DNA of 64,000 nt from an uncultured Paracoccaceae bacterium (GTDB lineage: Bacteria > Pseudomonadota > Alphaproteobacteria > Rhodobacterales > Rhodobacteraceae), in the NCBI GenBank assembly GCA_937916485.1, contig CALFSV010000342.1:1-64000 (forward strand). Reading direction: 5' to 3'. The notes under the pieces were generated by a model that had not been told where the DNA came from, did no database searches, and saw only the letters and a list, made by a program, of their open reading frames with translations. Of the stretch, positions 35,859 to 44,319 are shown piece by piece. The position numbers and the translations under genes are program-made. How positions within the stretch are numbered: position 1 is the stretch's first letter; every line of letters starts with the position of its first letter.

Positions 35859-35930
35859 GGCCCGGCGCAGCCCTCGCCTTCTGGATGGCTGCCCGCTAGG
35901 CTCTTCCCGAAGAGCGGAGCGGAGGGGATC

Positions 35931-36659
35931 ATGGAAGGTTTTGACGAGACTACCTTTGGCACGCTGAACGCGGACGACTACGACGCCCTGCACGACCCCG
36001 GCACAACGGCGGAGTCCGTGGCTCTTATCTCGGAGCTGGCCGGGCAGGGCCGCATTCTGGAGCTGGCAATCGGCACCGGGCGGATGGCGCTGCCCCTTGT
36101 CGCGCTGGGCCATGATGTTTCGGGCATCGAAGGCTCGCCCCTGATGGTCGAAAAGCTGCGTACGAAGCCGGGGGGCGAAGCGATCGAGGTGGTCATTGGA
36201 GACTTTGCCGACGTGGCCATCGACGGGCCGTTCGATCACGTCTTTCTGGTGTTCAACACCTTCTTCAATCTGCTCAGCCAGGAGGCGCAGGTGCGCTGTT
36301 TTGCAAATGTCGCCCAGCGGCTGACCGAAGGGGGCACCTTCCTCGTCGAGACCTTCGTGCCCGATCAAAGCGGTTTTGCCGATGGCCAGAGGGTCCAGAC
36401 CAAGCGGCTTGATATGACCACGGTCTGGCTTGAGGCGGCGCTGCACGACCCGGTCCGTCAGCTGCTTGAGTTTCAGCGCATCCGCATCACCCAGGACGGG
36501 GTTCGGATGGTGCCGCTGCCCATGCGCTATGCCTGGCCCAGCGAGATCGACCTGATGGCCCGCCTTGCCGGCCTGTCCCTGCGGGACCGCTGGGGAGGCT
36601 GGGACCGCCGGCCCTTCGATGCATCCAGCAAGATGCATGTTTCTGTCTATCAAAAGTGA
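35931..36659 (+). CDS. Class I SAM-dependent methyltransferase
   Basis: 242 residues; GGAGGGGATC ribosome site. Motif I RILELAIGTGRMALPL near 42-57, acidic motif II SGIEGSPLMVEKL, motif IV FDHVFLVFNTFFNLL near 102, then a mostly beta C-terminal part with EFQRIRI. The N-terminus DDYDALHDP is typical of small-molecule methyltransferases of the UbiE/TehB kind. Substrate unknown. GCTAGGCT at 35895-35902 is a possible -10 element. Confidence 0.88.
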   Translation: MEGFDETTFGTLNADDYDALHDPGTTAESVALISELAGQGRILELAIGTGRMALPLVALGHDVSGIEGSPLMVEKLRTKPGGEAIEVVIGDFADVAIDGPFDHVFLVFNTFFNLLSQEAQVRCFANVAQRLTEGGTFLVETFVPDQSGFADGQRVQTKRLDMTTVWLEAALHDPVRQLLEFQRIRITQDGVRMVPLPMRYAWPSEIDLMARLAGLSLRDRWGGWDRRPFDASSKMHVSVYQK

Positions 36660-36988
36660 AGGAACCCAGAAAAACCCAAGCCAGATCCGTCCTGTTGAAA
36701 CAAGCTGGCCGGGCTACAACCGCCTGTTTCGGCGGGGCCCCGGCCACGCATCCCCGACCATGCAGAAGGTGACCCTGTGATGCCGGACGCATGCCTTTCT
36801 CAGCCGCTTCATTGGTATTCCCTTTGGCGCGGCCATTATTCTCGTCCTTTGTGAAGCATGGTCTTGACGAGAGCGTTGTTCGCAGGTCGATAGGGGAAAG
36901 TCGGCACACTGGGGCGGCCATGCGCCCGCCTCTACCCCCCAAGTAAACGGCGATTGGATATCCCATTCTCATCGATATTGACGTCACA
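36660..36988. other. 329-bp gap with a nested inverted repeat
   Basis: No gene recognised on either strand. At 36706-36746 an outer repeat TGGCCGGG/CCCGGCCA encloses an inner CCGCC-tgtttc-GGCGG, a strong nested hairpin that could end transcription of the methyltransferase gene (no T run). Just left of the next gene there is an open in-frame stretch from 36947 without a standard start codon. Confidence 0.55.
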
Positions 36989-37771
36989 ATGGAATACGCC
37001 CTCGGAACCGATCCGATGGTCCTGCTCACCCTTGAGGCGGCCGAGTCCGAAGGGCAGCGCATTTTAGCCCATACCCTCGAGGTTGAGGATGCAACTGTGC
37101 ACCGGATTGGGGCGGAATGCGGGGTCGGGCAGCGGGTCTGGGCCAAAGTTACGGTCCCCACAATGCGCCTTCGCTATCGGGCCCAGGTCAATGTCAGCCG
37201 AGCGGCGCTGCCTCTTGATGGGCTTCCCCCAACCCCTCTTCATGCTTTGCCAGGCGAGGCTGTGACCCATCTGCGCCCCTCGCGCTATTGTCAGTCGGAC
37301 ATGTTCCTGTCCTTTGTCGAAAGCCGGTTTGGAGAGTTTCAGGGCGGGTCCAAGGTCGCGGCGATCCGCGACTGGGTGGCCGAAGAGATGCGCTATGTTC
37401 CCGCCAGTTCAAATGCCGCGACGACCGTGCTGGACACCTTTGCCACACGCGAAGGGGTCTGCCGGGACTTTGTCCATATGGTTTGCGCCTTGTGCCGGGC
37501 GGCGGGCATCCCGGCTCGCTACGTATCGGTCTACGGGCCGGGGGTTCAGCCGCCGGACTTTCACGCGGTGGCCCAGGTGTGGCTGGACGGGGCGTGGCGG
37601 ATCGTCGATGCCACGGGCATGTGCAGTGCCGATGCCGCGGTCGTTGTGGCGGTGGGGCGCGATGCCTGCGACGTAGCCTTCATGGAGACGGAAACGCCTG
37701 CCTACCTCGTGACCCAATCGGTCTTGGTGACCGAACATGGTGTAGCAGGCGCGGCGGCTGGTGAGACCTAG
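36989..37771 (+). CDS. Transglutaminase-like family protein
   Basis: 260 residues from the ATG at 36989. N-terminal beta domain, then the transglutaminase core with the catalytic cysteine in TREGVCRDFVHMVCALCRAAGIPARYVS (in pieces TREGVCRDFV, HMVCALCRAA) near 160, the histidine in DFHAVAQVWL near 196 and the aspartate in RIVDATG near 211, a complete triad. Upstream codons ILIDIDVT read in frame and look like the missing first strand of the domain, but contain no ATG, GTG or TTG, so the N-terminus may be slightly misjudged. Likely a protease or cross-linking enzyme. Confidence 0.88.
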   Translation: MEYALGTDPMVLLTLEAAESEGQRILAHTLEVEDATVHRIGAECGVGQRVWAKVTVPTMRLRYRAQVNVSRAALPLDGLPPTPLHALPGEAVTHLRPSRYCQSDMFLSFVESRFGEFQGGSKVAAIRDWVAEEMRYVPASSNAATTVLDTFATREGVCRDFVHMVCALCRAAGIPARYVSVYGPGVQPPDFHAVAQVWLDGAWRIVDATGMCSADAAVVVAVGRDACDVAFMETETPAYLVTQSVLVTEHGVAGAAAGET

Positions 37772-37840
37772 ATTGCGCCGCCGCAACCATCGACCCGCTT
37801 GACCGCGATTGGCCCCAAGGCTGGCACAGACCCGGCAACC

Positions 37841-38194
37841 CTAGTTGCGGATAAACCGTAGCAAGGACCCGTCCGGGTCCAAAAGCGCGCCCATATAGAT
37901 GTCAGACCCGCCCGAGGGCGTGTGGACTCGGGGATGGCCGGTGGTTGTCTGGGGAATGCCAGCGGCTTTGCATTCCGAAAAGAACCCGTCCACGTCATCA
38001 AGCCGCAGGCAGCAACTGAACCAGCTTCGCGCAGGGTCGAGGGTGGGGTGGGGAAAGAACTCCAGGACGATTTGTCCCCGGCTCAGGATCATCCAGTCTT
38101 GGTTGCGGAACACTTCGACAAAGCCGATCCCGGCGTAGAAGTCCCTTGTGAGATCGAAATCACGAGAGGGCAGGTTCGGGGTCGAACGATCCAT
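37841..38194 (-). CDS. VOC-family bleomycin-resistance-like protein
   Basis: 117 residues from the ATG at 38194 (MDRSTPNLPSRDFDLTRDFY), AAAGG upstream. The fold marks are SRDFDLTRDFYAGIGF, the EFFPHPTLDP turn and the C-terminal GALLDPDGSLLRF. It resembles drug-binding bleomycin-resistance proteins, which sequester rather than modify; the true ligand is not known. Stands alone between two genes on the same strand. Confidence 0.83.
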   Translation of the reverse strand: MDRSTPNLPSRDFDLTRDFYAGIGFVEVFRNQDWMILSRGQIVLEFFPHPTLDPARSWFSCCLRLDDVDGFFSECKAAGIPQTTTGHPRVHTPSGGSDIYMGALLDPDGSLLRFIRN

Positions 38195-38292
38195 TGATAC
38201 GCCTTTCGGGTGTCCATCTGGCATGTTTGGCCAGCAATAGGTGTCTGTCAACTTGGCCTGATCCCACCCGCGTCTTCTTCCGGCTGATGGGC

Positions 38293-38910
38293 TCAGGGAA
38301 ACAGGGTCGCTGCGTCAGCCTCGTCCCAGATCGGGTATTTTGGCATGATCCGGTGAAACCGGTCCGACGTCAGGAACCGTTCCAGCCATGCCTGCAACCT
38401 TGGCCAGGGCTGTGCGTCGAACCACGCCTTGTCGATGAAGGCGAACTGCCGGACGAAAGGGAGGATGGCAAAATCCGCCAGTGTCTGCCTGTCGAACATC
38501 CAGTCTGACAGCTGACCCTCAAGATCGGTCAGGAAAACGGCCGCCTTTGCCCGTTCTTCTGCCGGATCCGCGTCAGCATATCGGGTCGCATATTTTGTCC
38601 GGTCCAGTGCCTGCTTGAACGGGCCGTCCGCCCGGGCAATCCAGTCCCAGCCCGCCTGCGGCATGGTCAGCCAGCCTTCGGGGTCGTTCTTCTGCAAGGC
38701 CCAGATCATTATGTCGAGGCTTTCGTCCAACATCGCCTCTCCCGTTACGAGGCAGGGCACCGTGCCACTGGCCGAGGCCGCCAGAAAAGCCGGATGCTTG
38801 GTCTTCAAAGACACTTCGCGCAGTTCGACACTTTGGCCCGACACCGCCATCGCCAGTCGCGCCCGCATGGCGTAGGGGCAGCGGCGAAATGAATAAAGGA
38901 TCGGGGTCAT
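38293..38910 (-). CDS. Glutathione S-transferase (CPYA type)
   Basis: 205 residues. N-terminal thioredoxin-like domain starts MTPILYSFRRCPYAMRARLA with a cysteine in CPYA, so glutathionyl-reductase type chemistry is more likely than classical conjugation. Conserved GTVPCLV cis-proline and the DESLDIMIW acidic/serine pair; helical C-domain with TLADFAILPFVRQF. Function otherwise unknown. Confidence 0.87.
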   Translation of the reverse strand: MTPILYSFRRCPYAMRARLAMAVSGQSVELREVSLKTKHPAFLAASASGTVPCLVTGEAMLDESLDIMIWALQKNDPEGWLTMPQAGWDWIARADGPFKQALDRTKYATRYADADPAEERAKAAVFLTDLEGQLSDWMFDRQTLADFAILPFVRQFAFIDKAWFDAQPWPRLQAWLERFLTSDRFHRIMPKYPIWDEADAATLFP

Positions 38911-39072
38911 TCGGGGCCTTCAGGACTGGCAACATCGGCTGGCAAGATACTAGCGGCTTGGCCATCCTCTGACCATGGCAAGTGCGGCTTGGTTTTCGGG
39001 CAATGGTACCACGGCCCTATTGCGAAAGCCGGTCACTTCAGTCTCAATCCCGGCGAGGGAAAAGGGGTCGCC

Positions 39073-40602
39073 ATGACAGCAACGATCAAGCCGGATGTCG
39101 TGATCATCGGGTCCGGCGTCGGAGGGGCCTCGGTCGCCCACCGGCTTGTCGGCACCGGGGCGAAGGTGCTGATCCTTGAGCGGGGCAAGGCCCTTCCGCG
39201 CGAGGCGCAAAACGCCGATCCCGACGCCGTCTTCCTTCAGAACCGCTATCGCACCCGGGACGAATGGCAGGATGCGACCGGTCGCACCTATCGGCCGGGG
39301 CAGTACTACTTTGTTGGCGGACATACCAAGTTCTACGGCACTGCCATGTTCCGCTTTCGCACGGACGACTTTGCCCAGCAGTCGAGGGACGAAGGGACCT
39401 CTCCGGCTTGGCCGGTCACCTATAGCGACCTTGAGGCCCATTATGACGCGGCCGAGCGGCTGTTTGGCGTCAGGGGGCAGGCGGGGCAGGACCCGACAGA
39501 ACCGCCACGCTCGGCACCCTTTGCCCATGCCCCGATCCCGCACGAGCCGGTGATTGCCGATATGGCCGAACGACTTGGCAGGGCAGGGCTCCGGCCCTTC
39601 CACATGCCGTCGGCCATTGACTATGGTCCGGGGGGGCGTTGTCAGCGCTGTGGGACATGCGACGCCTTTGCCTGCCGGTTCGATGCCAAGGGCGATGCTG
39701 ATACCCGCATCCTGCGGCCCCTCTTGCGCCACCCCGACGTCACCTTGTGGACCGGGGCGCAGGTCATGCGCCTGATCACGGACCCTGATGGCCTGCGGAT
39801 CGTCGCCGCCGAGATACGGCGCGAAGGTGAGATCGCCCGGATCGAAGCCCCGTTGTTCGTGCTGAGCGCTGGGGCCATCAACTCGGCCCTCATCCTTCTG
39901 CGCTCTGCCAGCGCGGGGCACCCGGACGGACTGGCCAACCGGTCTGGCGTGGTGGGGCGATATCTGATGAACCATCACCTGACAGGGCTGATGGGGGTTC
40001 GGCCCCTGCGGCCCAATGACACCCGCTTTCCCAAGACCTTGTCCATCAACGACTTCTACCACGGTTTACCGGGGGACGGGTCGGCGCGGGGGAACATCCA
40101 GATGCTCGGCAATATCGGGGGGCCTATGATCCGCTCGGCCTACCCTGTCGCACCGAAATGGGCGGCCAACTGGCTGGGGCGGCACAGCGTCGACTTTCTC
40201 ACCATGTCCGAGGACCTGCCAAACCGCGACAGCCGGGTGCAGTTGTTGGGCAATGGCGGGGTGGAGGTGGACTACCGGCCCGGCGGGACCCGGGGGCATG
40301 ACCGGTTCGTGCGTCATGTGCGAAGGCTGCTTCGACAGATCGGCTTTCCCCTTGTGCTGCGTCACAGCTTTGGGATCGAGGCGCCCTCGCATCAATGCGG
40401 GACGGTTCGGATGGGGAGCGACCCGGGCCTGTCGGCGCTCAATCCGCTTTGCCGGGCGCATGACCACCCCAACCTGTATGTCGTGGATGCCGGGTTCTTC
40501 CCCTCTTCTGCTGCCCTCAATCCGGCGCTGACCGTGGCGGCCCAGGCGCTTAGGGTCGGCGATCATATTGCAGGCCTTTGGAAGGGAGGCATCGCAGTCT
40601 GA
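39073..40602 (+). CDS. GMC-family FAD oxidoreductase
   Basis: 509 residues from the ATG at 39073, with AAAGGGG upstream. FAD-binding VVIIGSGVGGASVAHRL near 9-25, ILERGKALP, the VGGHTKFYGTAMFR motif near 85, and the C-terminal catalytic His/Asn pair in SHQCGTVRMG and NPALTVAAQALR. A cysteine cluster CQRCGTCDAFAC near 195 is a feature of the glucose/choline-type soluble branch. Oxidises an alcohol or sugar; the acceptor is unknown. It precedes apnO by 73 bp and might feed that pathway, although a promoter-like sequence between them suggests separate control. Confidence 0.88.
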   Translation: MTATIKPDVVIIGSGVGGASVAHRLVGTGAKVLILERGKALPREAQNADPDAVFLQNRYRTRDEWQDATGRTYRPGQYYFVGGHTKFYGTAMFRFRTDDFAQQSRDEGTSPAWPVTYSDLEAHYDAAERLFGVRGQAGQDPTEPPRSAPFAHAPIPHEPVIADMAERLGRAGLRPFHMPSAIDYGPGGRCQRCGTCDAFACRFDAKGDADTRILRPLLRHPDVTLWTGAQVMRLITDPDGLRIVAAEIRREGEIARIEAPLFVLSAGAINSALILLRSASAGHPDGLANRSGVVGRYLMNHHLTGLMGVRPLRPNDTRFPKTLSINDFYHGLPGDGSARGNIQMLGNIGGPMIRSAYPVAPKWAANWLGRHSVDFLTMSEDLPNRDSRVQLLGNGGVEVDYRPGGTRGHDRFVRHVRRLLRQIGFPLVLRHSFGIEAPSHQCGTVRMGSDPGLSALNPLCRAHDHPNLYVVDAGFFPSSAALNPALTVAAQALRVGDHIAGLWKGGIAV

Positions 40603-40615
40603 CATCCGGGGTCGA

Positions 40616-40651
40616 TTGACTTTCCCTACCAACTTGTTATGTCATCATACC
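40616..40651 (+). promoter_or_regulatory. Promoter and candidate GntR operator before apnO
   Basis: A TTGACT -35 (40616-40621) is followed, after 16-17 bp, by TTATGT/TATGTC near the -10 position. Overlapping it is an imperfect palindrome GTTATG-TCAT-CATACC (40636-40651; 5 of 6 arm pairs). GT-n-AC symmetry of this length suits a FadR-type GntR protein such as the one encoded at 44316. CCAGGAG at 40661 is the apnO ribosome site. Confidence 0.5.
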
Positions 40652-40675
40652 AGTTGAATTCCAGGAGCGACCAAG

Positions 40676-41503
40676 ATGACTAAAATAGCGGTGTTCGGTG
40701 CCGGGGGCAAAATGGGCGTGCGCTGCTCTCGCAACCTGACGGCAACCGATTTCGACGTGGCCCATGTCGAGATTTCGCCCGCCGGGCAGGCCCGCCTGAA
40801 AGAGGCGATCGGGGTCGACTGCGTCTCGGCCGAAGATGCGTTGAAGGGGGCTGAGGTGGTCCTTCTGGCGGTTCCCGACACGGCGATCCGGGCCGTGGCG
40901 GCAGCGATCATCGACAAGGTGGAGTCAGGCGCCATGGTCATTTGCCTTGATGCCGCCGGCCCCTTTGCCGGGCACCTGCCGGAACGGGCCGATGTCACCT
41001 ACTTTGTCACCCACCCTTGCCATCCCCCGATCTTCAACGACGAAGACACCGAGGCTGGCCGCAACGACCACTTTGGCGGGATCGCGGCCAAGCAGGGGAT
41101 CGTGAACGCCCTGATGCAAGGGCCAGAAGAGCACTACGATCTGGGTGAGAAGGTCGGCAAGGCGATCTACGCCCCCGTCGTCCGCTCGCACCGTGTGACC
41201 GTCGAACAGATGGCCCTGCTCGAGCCGGGGTTGTCCGAAACGGTCGTTGCCTCGCTTCTGGATGTCATGAAAGAGGCGATGGACGAGGTCGTCAGCCGGG
41301 GCGTGCCCGAAGAGGCGGCGCGTGATTTCCTGCTGGGTCATATGAACATTCTTGCCGCCGTCACCTTTGGTCATGTCAACGGCGTGTTTTCGGACGCCTG
41401 CAACCTTGCCATCAAGTTCGGCAAACCGGTCCTGATGCGGGATGACTGGAAACGCGTGTTCGAACCTGATGAGATCGCAGCAAGCATCCAGCGCATCACC
41501 TAA
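40676..41503 (+). CDS. apnO: D-apionate oxidoisomerase-like dehydrogenase (ApnO)
   Basis: 275 residues. N-terminal Rossmann fold (MTKIAVFGAGGKMG at 1-14), the VTYFVTHPCHPPIFNDE segment near 115 and a helical C-terminal domain related to 6-phosphogluconate-type dehydrogenases (GHMNILAAVTFGHVNG near 220). ApnO converts D-apionate to 3-oxo-isoapionate with NAD in the pathway described for bacteria growing on D-apiose. The call rests mainly on the neighbours: Gfo/Idh dehydrogenase, lactonase-like protein, DUF1537 kinase and RuBisCO-like protein all within 7 kb. It opens the plus-strand apnO-apsD-apnL unit. Confidence 0.78.
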   Translation: MTKIAVFGAGGKMGVRCSRNLTATDFDVAHVEISPAGQARLKEAIGVDCVSAEDALKGAEVVLLAVPDTAIRAVAAAIIDKVESGAMVICLDAAGPFAGHLPERADVTYFVTHPCHPPIFNDEDTEAGRNDHFGGIAAKQGIVNALMQGPEEHYDLGEKVGKAIYAPVVRSHRVTVEQMALLEPGLSETVVASLLDVMKEAMDEVVSRGVPEEAARDFLLGHMNILAAVTFGHVNGVFSDACNLAIKFGKPVLMRDDWKRVFEPDEIAASIQRIT

Positions 41504-41515
41504 GGGTCAGACACG

Positions 41516-42538
41516 ATGCTGAAGGGCGGATTGATCGGTTGCGGCTTTTTCGCCGTGAACCACATGCACGGCTGGGACATGGCGCAGGGGGCGGACATCG
41601 TGGCCATCTGCGACCGTGATCCCGCACGGCTGGCGGCTGTCGGCGATGCCTTTGGCATTTCGGCCCGCTATGCCGATGCCGCCCTCATGCTGGCCGAACA
41701 GGACCTCGACTTCGTCGATATCGCCACGACGGTCCCGTCGCACAGGTCGCTGGTGGAACTTGCCGCCGCCAATGGCCTGCATGTGATCTGCCAGAAACCG
41801 CTTGCCGACACGCTTGAGGATGCCTGCGCCATGATCGAGGCGGTCGAAGGGGCGGGCAAGACCTTCATGGTGCACGAGAACTTTCGCTGGCAGTCCCCGG
41901 TCCGCGCCGTCATCGAGGCGGTCCGGGGCGGCGCTATCGGCATACCGTTCTTTTGTCGCGCCAGCTTTCGATCCGACTACGATGTCTATGCCAACCAACC
42001 CTATCTGGCGACGGATCCCCGCTTCATCATCCAGGACCTTGGCATCCATATCCTTGATGTTGCCCGCGCCCTGATGGGGGACGTGGACCGCATCGCGGCC
42101 ACCACCGCCCGCATCAATCCCCGGATCGCGGGTGAGGATGTGGCCACCATGCTGCTGACCCATCAGTCCGGCATGACCAGCGTTGTCGACTGTTCCTACG
42201 CCAGCCCGCGCCGCCCGGTCACATTCCCCGAAACGGTGCTCGAGATTGATGGATCGACCGGGTTCCTGCGCCTTGATACCGGCTACCAGTTACTGATCCA
42301 GAACGGCGAGGGTGAGGCGCGCCGCGACGTGTCCCCGCCGCTTCTGGAATGGGCGGAACGTCCCTGGCACAACATCCAGGAAAGCGTCGCGCTGATCGAA
42401 CAGCACTTCGTTGACAGCGTTCTGTCGGGGCAAGAGGTCGAAACCTCGGGCCGGGACAATCTTGAAACGCTCAAGCTGGTCGAGGCCGCCTATCTGTCCG
42501 CCGAGACGGGATCGACGATTGAGCTGAGCCTTCTGTGA
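41516..42538 (+). CDS. apsD: D-apiose dehydrogenase-like Gfo/Idh/MocA protein (ApsD)
   Basis: 340 residues, 12 bp after apnO. Rossmann fold GLIGCGFFAVNHMHGWD, the EKP-type motif as QKPLADTLEDA near 97, and an open-faced sheet domain with the LGIHILDVARALMGD segment near 175 holding the conserved aspartate and histidine. ApsD oxidises D-apiose to apionolactone. Gfo/Idh enzymes act on many sugars, so the substrate is inferred from context. Its stop shares bases with the next start (TGATG). Confidence 0.75.
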   Translation: MLKGGLIGCGFFAVNHMHGWDMAQGADIVAICDRDPARLAAVGDAFGISARYADAALMLAEQDLDFVDIATTVPSHRSLVELAAANGLHVICQKPLADTLEDACAMIEAVEGAGKTFMVHENFRWQSPVRAVIEAVRGGAIGIPFFCRASFRSDYDVYANQPYLATDPRFIIQDLGIHILDVARALMGDVDRIAATTARINPRIAGEDVATMLLTHQSGMTSVVDCSYASPRRPVTFPETVLEIDGSTGFLRLDTGYQLLIQNGEGEARRDVSPPLLEWAERPWHNIQESVALIEQHFVDSVLSGQEVETSGRDNLETLKLVEAAYLSAETGSTIELSLL

Positions 42539-44319
42539 TGACAGACGCGCTGTCCCTTTTCGGAACGACCGAACCGGCGGGTGAGGCGCGGTCCTTCCGG
42601 CGAGGCCAACTGTCGTTCAGTTTGATGGAGGGGGGCCTGTCAGACATCCGGTTTGCCGGAACCGAACTGATCCGGGCCATCACCTTTCCCGTGCGCGACG
42701 CGGATTGGGGCACCCTGACCCCTGCCCTCGAAGGCGAAACCATCGTTGAGAGTGCAGCCGCCCTGACGATCGAATGGCGGGCCACCTACCACGGCAGCGG
42801 CACGGTTCTGCGGGCGGCCATGTCGGTGCAGGCAACGCCCACCAGTCTGGTCTTTCGCGGAGTCGCGGTGCCCGATGCGGATTTTGAAACGAACCGGGCA
42901 GGCTTTACCGTCCTGCATCCGGTTCAGGTCTCGGGCCTGCCGGTCCGGGTCGAACATACGGATGGCCGGGTAGAGGACAGCGCCTTTCCGGCCCGCATCG
43001 ACCCCAAGCAACCCTTCATGGACATCCGGTCTCTGACCCATAGTCAGAATGGCCTGACCGTCAGATGCGCGTTTGAGGGCGACACCTTCGAGATGGAGGA
43101 TCAGCGCAACTGGTCCGACGCCTCTTACAAGACCTACGTCCGCCCATTGGCGCTGCCCTGGCCCTATGTCCTGCCAGCCGGGCAGGGGATCGAGCAGGCG
43201 GTGGCCCTGTCGTTTTCGGGAACAGCCGAGGGTCGGGGCGAAACCGCGCTGACCGTCGATGTGGGCGATCTCTCCCTCAAGAAGTTGCCAGAGCTGAGCC
43301 TCGTCCTGACCGCTGCCGAAGCCCGACAGGCGCTGGGTGAGCCTGGACCCTTGCAAGATGTAGCCCCGAACCGGATCTGGGCCCATCTTGATCCCGGTGC
43401 AGCCGAGGGGCCGGTCGAGGAGGATCTAGCCGCTTTTGCAGCCCTTCAGGCGGCGATGGGACTCGTCATCGATCTTGAATACGCCGCCCGCTGCGATGGG
43501 GATCTGGACGCCGAATTCGGGGGGCTGGCTGAGAAGGTCCAGTCGGCCGGGCTCAGCCTGGCTTCGATCCTCGTCTGCCCCTCTGTTGACCGCCAATCGA
43601 CACCGCCCGGCAGCGCATGGCCCGCCTGTCCGCCCTTGAAGGATGTCCATGCTGCCGTAGCGCGGGCTTTCCCCCGGATTGAACGGGGCGGCGGGATGAT
43701 GTCCTATTTCACTGAACTCAACCGCAAACGGCCCCCTGCTGACGCGCTTGATTACGTCGCCTTCGGGACCAACCCGATCGTGCATGCCGCCGATGACCGG
43801 TCGGTGATGCAGACGCTGACGGCCTTGCCCTGGATTCTGCAATCCGCCGAAACGATCGCCGAAGGGCGGCCCCTGCGGCTGGGGCTGTCCTCAATCCCGA
43901 TGCGGCAGAACCCCTATGGATCGCGCACCATGCCCAATCCGGAGGGGAAGCGCCTTTGCATGGCCGAGACCGATCCCCGGCATTTCGCGGCCTTTGGTGC
44001 CGCCTTTGCCCTTGGCTATCTGGCGGCTATCGCGCCGTTCGGGGTGGCGTCCTGGACGCCGTCTGCCCTGTTCGGCCCGCGTGGTCTGATGGCCGGGGGC
44101 AGGCCCTCGCCGCTTGCCGATCTGCTTGCCAGGCTTGCCCAACTGGCCGGAGAGCCCCTTCGGCATTGGCAGACCAGCGACCCCGAGCGTGTTGCCGCCT
44201 TGGCCCTTGCTGACAGCATCTTGCTCGCCAATCTCACGGCCGAGGCGATATCGCTTCAGGTTGGGGAAGCGACCGTCACCCTTGCCCCCTTTGCCATCGT
44301 CGAACGGGATCTGGCCTAG
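42538..44319 (+). CDS. apnL: D-apionate lactonase-like protein (ApnL)
   Basis: 593 residues from the ATG at 42538, which overlaps the apsD stop as TGATG. No common catalytic motif is obvious. The N-terminal half is beta-rich (SFSLMEGGLSDIRFAGTEL, LTIEWRATYHGSGTV), while the middle and end look like a barrel (GGGMMSYFTELNRKRPP, SIPMRQNPYGSRTMP). Size and position after the dehydrogenase match ApnL, the lactonase of the apiose route, whose family has roughly this length. It is in any case an unusual large family with few described members. Converges on gntR with 4-bp overlap. Confidence 0.7.
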   Translation: MTDALSLFGTTEPAGEARSFRRGQLSFSLMEGGLSDIRFAGTELIRAITFPVRDADWGTLTPALEGETIVESAAALTIEWRATYHGSGTVLRAAMSVQATPTSLVFRGVAVPDADFETNRAGFTVLHPVQVSGLPVRVEHTDGRVEDSAFPARIDPKQPFMDIRSLTHSQNGLTVRCAFEGDTFEMEDQRNWSDASYKTYVRPLALPWPYVLPAGQGIEQAVALSFSGTAEGRGETALTVDVGDLSLKKLPELSLVLTAAEARQALGEPGPLQDVAPNRIWAHLDPGAAEGPVEEDLAAFAALQAAMGLVIDLEYAARCDGDLDAEFGGLAEKVQSAGLSLASILVCPSVDRQSTPPGSAWPACPPLKDVHAAVARAFPRIERGGGMMSYFTELNRKRPPADALDYVAFGTNPIVHAADDRSVMQTLTALPWILQSAETIAEGRPLRLGLSSIPMRQNPYGSRTMPNPEGKRLCMAETDPRHFAAFGAAFALGYLAAIAPFGVASWTPSALFGPRGLMAGGRPSPLADLLARLAQLAGEPLRHWQTSDPERVAALALADSILLANLTAEAISLQVGEATVTLAPFAIVERDLA

